From the NCBI GenBank assembly GCA_025558075.1, contig JAHLKF010000004.1:868001-932000 (forward strand): a stretch of DNA of 64,000 nucleotides, read 5' to 3'. Shown piece by piece: positions 1 to 11,600 of this stretch (positions are counted from its first letter, which is position 1; the number at the start of each line of letters is the position of its first letter). The notes below the pieces were generated by a model. That model made no database searches and was not told where the DNA came from. It worked only from the letters and a program-made list of their open reading frames with translations. The position numbers were made by a program, and so were the translations under genes. This DNA comes from Gaertneriomyces semiglobifer (lineage: Eukaryota; Chytridiomycota; Chytridiomycetes; Spizellomycetales; Spizellomycetaceae).

Positions 1-1014
1 GAGCCACCATGTACGACTGCTGATAATATTGCTCGGCCAGGTCGTGAGAAGTTACTGTCCCATTTCCAGCAAGCAAATCCTTGTCCCAGACCAGGTTGCA
101 ATTCAGCTGATTAGAGTCAAGCGCAAAGTCAAAAGAATTGCTAGACCACCACGTGCGCTTCTTCTCTGCAAAGGCACCCGATTGGATGGCCTCGATGATC
201 CAGTCCGTATAAGCAGTCCAACTACCACCGAAATTCTCTTTTACGTCCTTCTCAGGAATATAAACATCCCAAAGCACATGCAGCTGGTAGCGGCTGCGGC
301 GTCCATTGTAGACGTACGTTTCGCTTCCGTTCCACTAAACGCTATGGTGTAAATTTCATATCGCGGGGCATGCCTCGGAAGTATGTACGAACCTTTGCGA
401 AGAACTCATTGCCGCCAAGCAGCTTGCCACAAGTGTGCAGTGGCTGAACAACGTCACCGAAAAAATGAGATAGAAACAGAAGTGCTTCCATTCGTTCCGA
501 CGTCGCCCTGCCCGGCTGTAAGCGTTGCGTGTAATTTTGCATTGCATCTACAATGTTGACACCATTGGAGCCGTCTCTCGCAAGATCAATAGAGCAAGAC
601 ACAGGATGCGTAGAGTTGGCATCTAAGGGGGTCACGTCTTTGGAACCGACAAAATGGAGATTGTAACTCCATGCATCTGTGTCATGCGATAGAGTTAGAC
701 GGTAGGTCCTGTTCAAGTATGCCAGCAATCAACTTACACTCCGGGCGCTTCTTAACTTCATCGGCCCAGTTCGCGGCGACGGTAAGATTCCATTCCTCCG
801 GCAAAAGTTGCTGAACTGCCGATTTCGTACTTTGTCCGACGAGGGTATCGGCAATGTGGCCAACCACAGCATGTCCTTAAAATGTGGCAGGTGTGATTTG
901 AAGGTAAGGAATCGTTCTCGCTTGCCACCTAGTATGCACAGTCTGTTTACCTTCAAACCCCCAAGCCCGCGCTAACGTCGCCCACAACGGCACTAAGAGC
1001 ACTGGCTTCCACAT
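1..1014 (-). CDS. Secreted S1/P1-type zinc nuclease (C-terminus cut by window edge)
   Basis: Secreted endonuclease that cleaves single-stranded nucleic acids and removes 3' phosphates using three zinc ions. I read four exons: 951-1014, 738-875, 393-676 and <1-334, with GT-AG introns of 75, 61 and 58 nt. The start is the only ATG in front of a hydrophobic signal peptide (about 17 residues) that should be cleaved after ARA, leaving Trp as residue 1 of the mature chain, exactly where this family needs it. All nine family zinc ligands are visible: the N-terminal Trp, WGFEGH, the Asp of WAD, the His of NLHFV, the His, Asp and His of SHFFGDVVQPLH, and the His and Asp of RYQLHVLWD. The gene runs off the left edge, so the end of the chain is not seen. 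Family assignment is very secure; natural substrate and regulation are unknown. Confidence 0.93.
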
Positions 1015-1682
1015 TCCTTATGAGGTAATAGCTGAGTATGAATGGCGAGAGCTCTCACTGGTGAGGTGAGAGACTCGTCGAAGTTCGCCTCTGTTTTTAT
1101 CATGCCGGGAGTTCGCCTGGTTGAGTATGTGTTATGCTGCATCCGAGCAGGATTTTGCGGATTGTGACCAGCAAACTTGCAGGAAGAACATGATAACAAG
1201 ATCGTGATCTCCACAAAAAAAAGCCCACGCAAACGTGCGGTTCCTGCCTGGGCTACTTGTGGATGAAGAAGGGTAAACGATAAGTTGAGCATGGCAGCTT
1301 CTTCCAGGCAGTGTCACTGGGAACATGTCAGTAAAAGATGCATCTTGTTATCAACGGGGCGAGCTGTCCCAACATCAGCTGCATAATAGAATCAACAGTC
1401 CTCTTCAGACAACTTTGGCATGACAGAGGGCACTGCCCTTATGATTTGCAGGTAGGAAATACCCAGGTGTCGGTCGAACAGGGGCAATGATTTTAGATCC
1501 TGCGAAGAGCCAGCAGATTTTGCGGTTGACGGTGTTGACGCATGTCATGTTACCCTACTGTTTTCCATATACCAGCACTGCGTCGGACTGTTAAACTCGT
1601 TGGGATAGCAAATTCAGATTGTGGATCATTTGTCGGAAAGTGGAATCTTATCCCTTCCCTTTTGAATTGCGCCGTTTCAGAC
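1015..1682. other. Intergenic region between divergent genes
   Basis: About 670 bp between the S1/P1 nuclease (minus) and the R3HCC1-like gene (plus). It must carry both promoters. Short open frames on both strands show no family motif and no coherent splice structure. An in-frame upstream ATG for the plus-strand gene lies at 1542. I see no RNA gene or repeat here. Confidence 0.5.
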
Positions 1683-2864
1683 ATGTCGGCTACGCCGAAA
1701 AAGACGCCCAAGGCAACTGCTACCGTGTATGTGCCGCGGCATCGAAGAGCCACATCTTTCAAGGATGCGGCCGAGGAGGATGGTTCTCCAGATTCAGCGC
1801 CGTCCTCCGCACCACCGTCTCCGCCATCATGCACTCCGCCAAAGCACCGCAAAGGCCGTGGCACGTTCAAAGCACGGATCACGATCAAAGACCCGCTGTT
1901 GGATGACAAACCGAGGGTCAAGCAGGTCGAGCGGGTATATCCCAAATGGCAACACACGAATGTGAACTCCAAGGGAGGCTTAGAGGAGCGGATCAGCGAG
2001 CGTACCGCTACAGAGGTAGCGGCCATAGCTGAGGACGGAGGGACAGCAGGTGATAGGCCGCGAAATGCTTTAGAAGCATCCCGGATTGCTTCAAGCAGCG
2101 GCAGCTCGGACGTTAGGCCTCAAGAAGACAATACATCTTGTTCATCGAGCAGAGACAGCAATGTCACCGGTATCCTTGAAATTGATGCTACGCACTTATC
2201 CAGTGAACCGCCGGACGTTCAAAGTAGGTGGGACGCCTTAGATAATGATATGCAGAGGTTATCCCTGAACGACGAACCTGATAGTGGGACAGAGGATTGG
2301 GAGGAGATCGAGCCGATTTCTGCCACCCTGGGGGACCAAGGTTCAGGCACCTGCAAAGTACCAAGTACTGAAGCATCAGACGATCCGCAGCGAGGACTGA
2401 ATGGCGACTATACCACACTCGAGTTGAGCGTTCCACCGACTTTTAAGACATATGATATTGACGCAATATTTGTGGACCTTCAAAATTCACGGGGCGGCTA
2501 TAAGATTCACTGGAAGAACGATACAACAGCGTTTGCGACTTTTCAGCATCCGCTGACCGCCAAATCTGGATTTGCCGCAGCAACTCAAATACCGTTTGTT
2601 TCAGTCAAGCCATATTGTGGGAAAATGGATACTTCCGCAACGGATACGCCTGCTGAAGCAAAATCTCGCCCGGTGATGACTGACATGGTGGCGCGACGGC
2701 TTGTTGCAGGGGCACTAGGAATGCGCACTCGGCAGAAGTCTCAAGAGGCTGTTGCCGCAGATCTGCAGAAAATAAGACTCGCGAAAGAAAAGCGCCAAGA
2801 AGAACAGCGGCTACAAGCGGAACGAAGAAGGCGGATTGATGATGCGTGGGGTGGAAACAGTTGA
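1683..2864 (+). CDS. R3HCC1/R3HCC1L-like protein (putative RNA-associated)
   Basis: A 393-residue intronless protein. The ORF is open from an ATG at 1542, but I prefer 1683 because the family-like start MSATPKKT followed by YVPRHRRA begins there. The middle is low-complexity and acidic. The only folded segment lies near residues 245-310: KTYDIDAIF, then YKIHWKNDTTAFATF, then PFVSVKPYCG. This resembles the RRM-like C-terminal domain of R3H and coiled-coil proteins R3HCC1 and R3HCC1L, whose human members contact the exon junction complex. The tail is a highly charged helix rich in Lys, Arg, Glu and Gln (predicted coiled coil). No R3H motif is visible. The stop is 69 bp from the stop of the convergent inhibitor-2 gene. 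The family link is moderately sure; an RNA role is inferred from the family. Confidence 0.72.
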   Translation: MSATPKKTPKATATVYVPRHRRATSFKDAAEEDGSPDSAPSSAPPSPPSCTPPKHRKGRGTFKARITIKDPLLDDKPRVKQVERVYPKWQHTNVNSKGGLEERISERTATEVAAIAEDGGTAGDRPRNALEASRIASSSGSSDVRPQEDNTSCSSSRDSNVTGILEIDATHLSSEPPDVQSRWDALDNDMQRLSLNDEPDSGTEDWEEIEPISATLGDQGSGTCKVPSTEASDDPQRGLNGDYTTLELSVPPTFKTYDIDAIFVDLQNSRGGYKIHWKNDTTAFATFQHPLTAKSGFAAATQIPFVSVKPYCGKMDTSATDTPAEAKSRPVMTDMVARRLVAGALGMRTRQKSQEAVAADLQKIRLAKEKRQEEQRLQAERRRRIDDAWGGNS

Positions 2865-2933
2865 GGAGTGTGGAATTACGCAATAATTGGCGTACTCATG
2901 TAAACAAAACCCGCAAGTTGGAACAGAAAATGC

Positions 2934-3741
2934 CTAGTGCGCTGCTTTGTCCAGGCTCAATTTGGCCATTTTATCAAGGTTGCCGCTGGACCCGTCCAAC
3001 GGCTGCTTGTCGTTGCCCAAGTCGGTGTCCATGTCATTATCATCCACAATGTCACTATCATCTGGCTCATCGTCGGCATCATCTGCAATTTCGTCGGTAC
3101 CCAGTGAAGTAACCTTTGATGCTAGCTTACGCCCTTTTTTGAGAGCGTCGCGCATGTTATAGTGTTGTGAACGCAACGACGCAAAGTGGTCATGCTTGGC
3201 CTTTTCTGTCGGATCGGCATGATCAGTTAGCTAGCTCACAAAGCTATGATATGATGTACAATCATGGTAGCCAGCAGCTCACCTTCCGGGTTCATATGCT
3301 CTTCGTCTTCAGAGTCCCATTCACTGCCACTTACACTAACTCGCCTTCTTCTTACGCTCTCGGATTCCGAGTCGCTCAGGCTTACGGGCGTGCGTGTATC
3401 CGCCTCCAGCATCGCAGCCTCCAGTTCGATAGGGGGTACGGATGCCGACGAGCCCAAGACCATATCGCTAAATGAATCATACCGAATGTATGGTGTCTTA
3501 GGCTCGGTAATCTTCATGGTGGATGATTTTTGTGCTTCAGTATACATGATATTGTCTTCATCCCATTTGATTCTTGGGAACGCAAACCGCAAGAATCATT
3601 GCATATGAGAACCATGTGATGGACCAAGCGGCAACCACTGCCTACATACCCTCTACCGACAGCATTTGTGTCGGCTGGCTTCTTCAAAATCGGTTTGGGG
3701 TGTTTTATGTCGGTAGCCATCTTGAATGCTCGGTCGCCCAA
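2934..3741 (-). CDS. Protein phosphatase inhibitor-2 (Glc8/IPP2) homolog
   Basis: Regulator and chaperone of protein phosphatase 1. Exons are 3650-3741, 3283-3572 and 2934-3205; both introns are 77 nt. Joining them restores the family landmarks in order: PILKKPAD (the KGILK-type PP1 contact), GIKWDEDNIM, KITEPKTPYIRY (the conserved Pro-x-Thr-Pro site phosphorylated by GSK3-type kinases) and KAKHDHFASLRSQHYNMRDA, the helix that reaches the PP1 active site in animal and yeast members. An acidic Asp/Glu tail follows. About 217 residues, normal for the family. A second in-frame ATG at 3720 (MATDIKH) is an equally good start. The gene diverges from glucose-6-phosphate epimerase, with only 88 bp between the two start codons, so one short region must drive both. 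Confidence 0.93.
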
Positions 3742-3829
3742 ACTGTAGAGTTGACGCGTTGTCCAACTTGTACAAGACCGCCACCAGGATCCTCTTCTAA
3801 CGTTACCAACTGAATAGAATTCAGCAAAA

Positions 3830-4872
3830 ATGCCAGGTACCTTGCTTCCTGATGATCTTCAAGTAAAGGTGGTCTTCTCCGAATCTCACGTGCGGTCCAG
3901 TCCAGAGATCCGACCCTTCGAAGGCAGTCATCACCCATGCGAATAGCTCGGTGGAAGTTTACTACTACGGGTGTACCTTGACGAGTTGGAAAGTTGACGG
4001 TACAGAAAAGCTGTTCCTTAGGTGGGTTTGGCAATTTGACAATATACCCAGTGGCCGCTACTGATGCATCCATACGTACGCGTAGTAAGCATGCAAAACT
4101 CGATGGCACAAAAGCTATCCGGGGGGGAATCCCCCTCGTGTTTCCACAGTTTGGGACGTTAGATGGCTCGGCATTGCCTCAACATGGGTTTGCGAGAAAC
4201 AGTTTGTGGGAATGGAAAGGTGTCGTCACTGAAAACGCCGAGCAACTAACTGTGGCATTCGGCCTGACACATGAGAACATAAGCGACGAAATGAGAAAAG
4301 CGTGGCCGAATGGTATGATTCGAACTTCAACAGAAACAACGCTTAAAGATAGCGAGAATGCTAAACGTGGTTATCATTCAACAGAGTTTGCCTTAACATA
4401 TGAAGTGACACTGACGGCTAGCACATTGAAGACAACTTTTGCGGTTACCAACACCTCCCAAACTGCGTGGCACTTTACTTCCCTCCTGCACACCTACTTC
4501 CATGTCCCATCTGTTTCGGATGTGCGCATCACTGGCTTGCATAACATCTCGTATAAAGACAAGACGCAGAACAATGCCGTGATGAGCGAAGCCTCACCAA
4601 TCATTGCTATCAACGGAGAAGTCGACCGCGTTTACATGGGTGCTCCCGATATAATCAAGATCACGGGCGGTTCAGACGTTAGTATCAGGAAATGGGGATT
4701 TGAGGACGTAGTTGTTTGGAATCCTTGGATCGAAAAAGCGGAGAAGATGAGTGACTTTGGGAACGAGGAGTACAAGAACATGGTTTGCGTGGAAGTAGGA
4801 AGCGTTGCGGGCGGGGTGCAACTCAACGCTAGTGAAACATGGAAGGGAGGCCAGACTCTGAGCGTGGTGTAA
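3830..4872 (+). CDS. Glucose-6-phosphate 1-epimerase (aldose 1-epimerase fold)
   Basis: Interconverts the alpha and beta anomers of hexose 6-phosphates in the cytosol. The core is clear: TLTSWKVDGTEK, KAIRGGIPLVFPQFG, the catalytic-type His of LPQHGFARNS, then HTYFHVP and the final EVGSVAGG segment. Exons I propose: 3830-3862, 3906-4021 and 4086-4872, giving 311 residues. The second intron (4022-4085, GTGGGT...CGTAG) is required to join SWKVDGTEKLFLS to KHAKLDGTKA and is secure. The first intron (43 nt, GTAAAG...CCAG with a CTCAC branch site) is my best solution for an N-terminal frame break. It is very short, so a sequencing error or another start remains possible. Divergent from inhibitor-2; followed 87 bp later by the sirtuin on the same strand. 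Confidence 0.9.
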
Positions 4873-4958
4873 TAGGATGTAGTTTTGTATTTTCGGTGTA
4901 AATGCGAAATCGTTGCCACAGCGCGTGCATACACGTTTTCCAGTACTTTGGACGAGTG

Positions 4959-6874
4959 ATGAGCACCAGACCCGCCCACGACATCTTGGAAGGGAAAAGT
5001 TCAAAGCGGCAACGGCTAGCCGCAGACGAGGTCCATGACGACCAGAGTTTGGCTCTTGATTCGCCAATCAAGGCAGCGGCCAACGATGCAGTGACAGCGA
5101 CCAACTCTAATGGCTCTACAGGGCGACAGGTGCGCTCTGCGCTCACGGATGGAGTAGTCAACGAGGACACTGAACAGGCGGCACCCAGACCAACCACTGT
5201 GGAACAGATTCCCCTGACGGAGAAGATGAAGCAAGATATTCAGGATGAGGCGAGGCATTTAGGTTTCACACAAAGTCAGCTATTCGCTATGGATACACCG
5301 TTTTGAACTTATATGATTACGCTAGACTTCTGGCCATGGTTGGAGAAGTACTCCGGCACACTATCGATGTCGGCCATGTTTCAAGTGTTCGACTTCACCT
5401 TGGTAATGAGTGGACTGCTTGTGCGCAATGCAAGGTGCAAGTATATTTACCGACGATCATATTGTGAAGCCATCATATATGGAACATCTACCGAACGATG
5501 AGTTATTGCCGTTGTTGAAGACGGTGATGAGTAAAAAGGTGCGTTACGCTTACGTCGGGTAACCCCAATTACTATTAAACGGACAAACGCTCTTAGGTTG
5601 CTAAGCGGCGGAAAAGGTCAGATATCAATTCGCTGGATCAAGTAGTGGATTTGATAAGAAACTCAAACAATATTGTGGTTCTTACTGGAGCTGGCGTAAG
5701 ATCCAAGCAGTTTTCTTGGCATTTTACTCTCAGACTAACGTTGAGCGTGCAGGTTTCTGTGTCTTGTGGGATACCGGATTTCCGGTCCCAAAACGGGGTG
5801 TATTCTCGCCTTGATGAGTTCGAGCTGGATGATCCACAACAAATGTTCGACATTGAGTACTTTAGAATCAATCCTCAGCCTTTCTACACGTTCGCCAAGG
5901 TACTTTCTGAGCGCTATTCTAGTGCTTCATCCCGCAGCTAACGTGTACACTTAGGAGATATATCCATTAAACTTCAAACCATCTATTTCTCACATGTTTA
6001 TAAAATTGCTGGAGGAAAAGGGGAAGCTTCTTAGAAATTACACCCAAAACATTGATACTCTGGAGCAAGTCGCTGGTATTGAGCGGGTAGTCCAGTGCCA
6101 TGGTATGGTGAGGCGCGGGCTATTAAATGGTGGCACCATTGCCAACTGGCTATTATCACAGGCTCTTTCGCCACCGCAAAGTGCATCGTTTGCGGCTTTC
6201 AGGTACCGGGACAGGCGCTGGAGGACGATATATATGCCCAAGTACTGTCCTGACTTTGAACACGTTTCTGACTGCCTGTTACTAAAGTACATTGACAGAC
6301 AGTGCCCATATGTCCCCAATGTGGGGAGGAACGTGACGGCGTAATGAAACCGAATATCACATTCTTTGGTGAAATGCTACCGGACGAGTTTGACCGCACT
6401 TTTGCAGGGGATAAACAGAAAGTCGATCTATTGATTGTGATGGGCTCTTCTTTGAAAGTGTCGCCTGTGGCTGATGTAAAGGGTTAGTATCATCATGCGT
6501 ATACAATGCATGTGTCGCACCCCGCGTTGCTTATCTATTGTCCTCGGTGCTGTCGTTCAGACAAGATACCGCACGAGGTACCCCAAATCCTCATCAATCT
6601 AGAATGCTTGCCACATATGGACGGCTTCGATGTAGCACTTCTCGGTTATTGCGACGTTATCTGTAGATATCTCTGCGAGAGACTCGACTGGAAGTTGGTC
6701 GATACCCAATCAACACCGAAGAGCTCAGATTTGTCATTTACACAAGGCCTAGTAAGGCATCATTACCTATTTGAAGGAGCGAAAGAAGCTGTCAACTGGG
6801 AAACGGATAGCAATCAAGAAGACTCAGTAACTGAAGAGGATAGCCAAAAGGAGAGCACTGCAGGAAGTCCGTAG
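4959..6874 (+). CDS. Class I sirtuin, NAD-dependent protein deacetylase (Sir2/SIRT1 type)
   Basis: NAD-dependent histone/protein deacetylase. The catalytic core is unambiguous: [71 protein letters not shown] with the catalytic His, two zinc pairs (CIVCG and CPQCG), [25 protein letters not shown] and [12 protein letters not shown]. Secure exons: 5597-5695, 5753-5899, 5955-6102, 6162-6241, 6299-6482, 6561-6874, with introns of 55-78 nt. The N-terminus is less sure: 4959-5262, 5326-5377 and 5442-5538 give a continuous frame of about 474 residues, with [12 protein letters not shown] and [17 protein letters not shown] resembling the helical N-terminal module of Sir2/Hst1 proteins. The intron near 5378-5441 has alternative donors (5385, 5387). 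The C-terminal tail is acidic. Likely nuclear, acting in chromatin silencing; inferred from family. Confidence 0.95.
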
Positions 6875-7028
6875 ATACGATAATAGAAATCGCCAGTACA
6901 TTGGGCAAATGCGTCAAAGATTTGTCTGTCAACGCGTTTATTTATTTTTGTTTGTACGTTCAAGCTTTCTGTTCACAATTAAATTAAGGTTCATTCCGAC
7001 TCGAAACCTGCCTCTTTCGGTTCTCAAG

Positions 7029-8614
7029 ATGCGCGAATTACAAACTCCAGCCGTATCGGAGGAGCTACAGTCTGCTGTTCCTTTAGCCAATGACGATACG
7101 AGTCAAACCGATGCACTTAAGGCGAGAATTCTTCAGCAACTGGAATATTACTTCGGCGGTTGGTGGTTGATCACTTAGCCCACGAGCGGATCCTCGCATT
7201 CATTTTTAAACGATCACAGATGTTAATTTGGTTCAGGACACATTTCTTTTGAACGCTATTGCAGCGGATCCGAATGGATGGGTTCCACTTGAGACGCTGA
7301 TCAAGTTTAACCGTTTGCGACAACTCACTGCAGACTTCAATTTGATTGCGGACAGCGCTAGCCGCAGCACGTTCCTTTTGGAGGTATCGCCGGATCGGCA
7401 CAGCATTCGCCGTAAGGTGCAACTGCGTCCTCTACATAAACCCCTCAACAAGACCATATATGCAGTGAGTTGGACATTTGCTTATGTCGAGCACGCTTTT
7501 TCTTTATCTAAAAAGCACATCAGAAAGGGTTTCCCGTAGACTGTAAAAATATTCTGGATGAAGTGAGGAGGTTTTTTTCGCCGTATGGAGACGTTGGCTA
7601 CATCAAGCTTCGGAGAGATGACGCAGGGCGGTTCAAGGTGAATATGCGACAATCCTGCAGTGAACGAGTAATTTCGATTTCAAACACTTGCTAGGGCTCC
7701 GTATTTGTGGATTTTGAAGATGAAAAGACAGCCGAGCAGGTTGCGCGACTGTCTCTAACGTACGACGATTCCCCGATGACCTTGATGTTAAAGTAGGTAA
7801 TGCCCTCTCCTCGCCGGCAGGTATAGGAATTTATATCTTTAACAATTCCAGAGAAGAATATATCAAGATGAAGGTTGAAGAACATACTCAGAAAGATGGT
7901 GTAGAGCCAGCGAAGCGAGATCAAGCAGCACCCGTCACCCAACTGCATTACTTGCCGGAATACGATTGGACATCGTCTTCTCCCGCCTCTACATCAACAA
8001 GATTTGAGCCGTATCCTCGCGATACAGGTAATCGGTCGCACGAGCGCACAGAGGATGCTTTGGTTGTGTTTGAAGGCGTTGGACCGCTGACGTTGTTGGA
8101 GGACATCAAGGTACACGCAATCTGAGAGTGTTCAGATGCTTTCCACTTGTTACTCATGCCCGCAATTCAGGCGTTTTTCAATTCTCATGACACCGTGCGT
8201 TATGTGGAGTGGAGCCTTCATCAACCCAAGGGCATTGTTCTGTTCAAATTTCCGTTTTGTGCAAGCCGGTTGATCTCGAAGATTGGGGCGACTGCGATTG
8301 ACCCCGGTATTGGTGGTGCTTTAACGACAGTTCGCATACCAACTCAAAGTGAAGAAGATGCATTCTGGGACGGTTTCTCCAGAGGCCGAGCTCATCGGAG
8401 TCGAGATGGGCAAGGCGGCGCTGGGCGTGGAAGTGGACGCGGTGGGGCGAGAGGCAATGGAAGGGGTAACGCATGGGGTAATGGAAGGGGCAATGGAAGG
8501 GGTGGTGGAAGAGGTAGCAGCCGAGGACACAGACCCAGGGGTGGAGATGGCTCAATGCGCGGGGGGAAGGTAATCAACGGTGGGCCTCCAAAGGTGACGT
8601 CTGCAACTCAATAG
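7029..8614 (+). CDS. La protein (La motif, RRMs, RGG tail)
   Basis: Nuclear chaperone that binds the UUU-OH 3' ends of new RNA polymerase III transcripts such as pre-tRNAs. Six exons: 7029-7158, 7220-7464, 7524-7637, 7695-7792, 7852-8110 and 8171-8614, introns 57-61 nt, total 429 residues. The La motif spans about residues 25-120: QQLEYYFGDVNLVQDTFL, WVPLETLIKFNRL. RRM1 follows at about 125-205: KGFPVDCKNILDEVRRFF, then GYIKLRRDD and GSVFVDFED. A second RRM-like domain lies at about 260-335: ALVVFEGVGP, then GIVLFKFPF. The last 70 residues are an Arg-Gly-rich tail built of GRGNG- and GRGG-type repeats, which in related proteins acts as an RNA chaperone element and methylation target. The stop is 39 bp from the stop of the convergent Spen gene. 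Confidence 0.95.
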
Positions 8615-8653
8615 TGGGATTATATTTATTATACATTCGTAAGGTGCACCACT

Positions 8654-11600
8654 TTACGCTGAGGAGCCCTGTTTCAAAATAATCATCACCATGTACTCTG
8701 TCGATGTAATCTTGTTCATATCCTCGTCCGACGTCGCGTATTTGCGAAGCAGTTGTTCCGTAATCGGTGCAGGTGGAAACAAGCTAACGTTCAAGCCATT
8801 CTGGACGGATATTCCGCCAGCCTCTTTGGAGCGGAAATACTCTGCAATAGAATTGAAAGTTGCCGCAGACTCACTTGACGGTGTAAGCACCGCTACGGCG
8901 CCAGGAGTGCCGTGAGCAGCGAGCTTACGTTCAATCTCATGGACGCTATCCTCAGAAACCTTAAAACGCTGTGTCATCTTTAACAGCTCTGGCGGCGCGG
9001 GCAAGGACTGCAAAGCAACTGAGGGACCCGACAACAAACGGACATGTACGTCCGCCTCTTTTGCTTTCAGCGCGATGCGAAGCTGACCAACAGAAGACAT
9101 CAAAGTCAGCTCTGGTTCAGCTGCTTCATCACCCATCGCTGCTTCATCACCCATCGAAATGGCGACGTCACCCGTTGATGTGGCTCCATTTAATGGTTCA
9201 GCGCTATAATCAGGCATGGATTGGTCTCTATGGGATGATGCCGCCGCTTGGTCATCTGTGTTCGTAGCATGCTCTTCACCAGATATGTTTGATGCTAACG
9301 ATTCGAGGGAAGCGGAAGGTATCAGAGAAGCTACGCCATTGCCCACGGAGGGTAGCTGATCCCCGAGTGCAACGGGCACCATAGGAGCGTTGTCCTCAAT
9401 AACTAGCCATTACAGGTTAGCACAAGAAGTCAATGTGTACAATACCGACGCAACTTACAAGGCGCTTTGGTGGTCGGCGCAGGTGTTGCGCTGCTGCTAG
9501 GCAAGATGACCTGCCCTTCCATCATGACTTCATCGTCGTCTTCGTCCATGTCTTCGTCTTCATTATCGTTCTTGGGAGAACTCGCGGTGCTTGCTACATC
9601 ACCTTGGTCTGTATCCATGGCCATTGATAGCGCTAGCTTCTGTTTTTCAATTTGAGGCTCGTAAAAGTTAACGTCCAATTCATCTTGAAAGCCACCGATA
9701 ATTTCCCCATTCATTCCAGCAACCGCTTTCTCGGCACTATCTAAAGCTTCATACTGAATGAACGCCGCTTGCAAGTCTTCCAGTATGTGAAACTGGTTCT
9801 TAATGGTGCCATACCGACTGAAAACTCTGGTCAATTCGTCTCGCTCCACGCGGCTTCGAATGAGAATCAAGGATGAGTGAACAGAGCAGAAGTTAACCTG
9901 TAATCCCTCGTTACTCAGATGCTCTTTGGCTTTAATGGCATCATCAGTGCTCAAATATGCAACATAGGCACGCTTGGTTTGGTCTGTCGGCGAATCCTCC
10001 ATGTTAACGTAAACGGGTTCAGCCGCCCCTCCATGCAAATGGTTCAGCGTAGCTTCAGTAGCCTCGACGGAGAGGCCCTTTATGTCAAGAATGGCATAGC
10101 GAGCGTTTCGAAATTGCTCCTCTGATACAGAGGTATAAGCGATCACAGGCTCCAGTTGATGTACTTCACCGATATTCACACGCATTGAGGCGGCATTGAG
10201 TTGGATGGTGATATCTTTGATGGCATCTTTCACCGTGGCAAGCTCTGTGGACAATGGAGAGCCGAAAAAATCTGTGCCCTGCATATCACGCGCAAGCGTT
10301 TCGGCCTCCCAACGGTGGACCCCCGTGACCACAGCATGGCAATTTTCCAAAGAGGCCACGTCATAAAGAACGATGTTTTTCGGGCCAGCAACCTTCGAAG
10401 CGATCAATTTACGAAGGTTCTCTGCTATTTCACGACCACTTAACCTCTCGCTGAAATTGCGGAAAACTACTGCTGGGGCATCTGGGTCTTCACTCTTGTC
10501 TGCAACGACTTCTCTCAGAGCATTACTGCTGGCAAAGGGTGCAGAGCGTCGCCCACCATCAGGTTCACCCCCGTATGGCTCCCGTCTCCTTGCCCCACTT
10601 TGTGCATATTCAATCTTCAGAGGTTCGCGCAATCCAAATAGATACTTCCCTGTCAGTTCTTGCATCGCACTTCTAGCAGCCTCAAGTGTGTCGAAATTCA
10701 CAAACGCCATCGAGTTCTGAGTAAATTTTCCAGGAATGATGCGTACTGACTCGACTAAACCAAATGGTTCGCATACTCGACGGAGCTCTTCTTGCGCTAA
10801 ATCCGGTGGAACAAGCGGCATATACAAGGAGGCAGTCTCTCGCTCACCGCGTTTTTCACGAGGTGGGCGTTTCGCCTGCTCAAAGCCTCCATAAGGGCGG
10901 TAGGTCGACTTCTCAACGATATGCACATCGGTGGCTTGCGGCGGGGTCGGGGCGCCATATTCGCGTTGACCTGTGCGAGATAAAGATATGAAAGATCATG
11001 GTTAGTGAACATTGAACGCGGCAAGGAATGGGACTTTGTCCCTCAACAATCGAAGCTCGAACAGACCTAGCTTGTTGTAACTGCCGTCAGGCTCGTCAGG
11101 TTCTACCACATTCATGAACCTGCTATTGATTCGACAGACACAGGGGCGATTGCGGACAAGGTTCTCAGAAGCCACGCATTTGGTAGCACTTGCTTTGGTG
11201 GTGTATGCAAGAAAGCAGGATAGCCTTCCCCGTTTGAGGGGAAGTAGCTTGAGTTCCGCAATAGGACCATGACGTTCAAAAACCACCCTAAGTTCATTTT
11301 CTGTCACATCTGGCGGTAAATCGCCTATCCATAGGTGGCGGGTTGTCAGCAGCTCTCCATGGCGGTCCGGAGACTGCCCTCTACGATAACCAGGAGAGTG
11401 GCGATGTGAACGCTCCGGACTATCCCTGCGACTGTGCCGTGAATCGTAATACGAGTCTTCGGAATCGCTGTCACTTCTATAATCGCGACGACGGTCAGTC
11501 ATCCGACGCCTAGCACGTTCAGGACTACGTTCGCGGCTTCTGTCTCGCCTAGGAATCCGATCTCTGCTATCATCACGATACGGCCGCCTTCTATCCCTAG

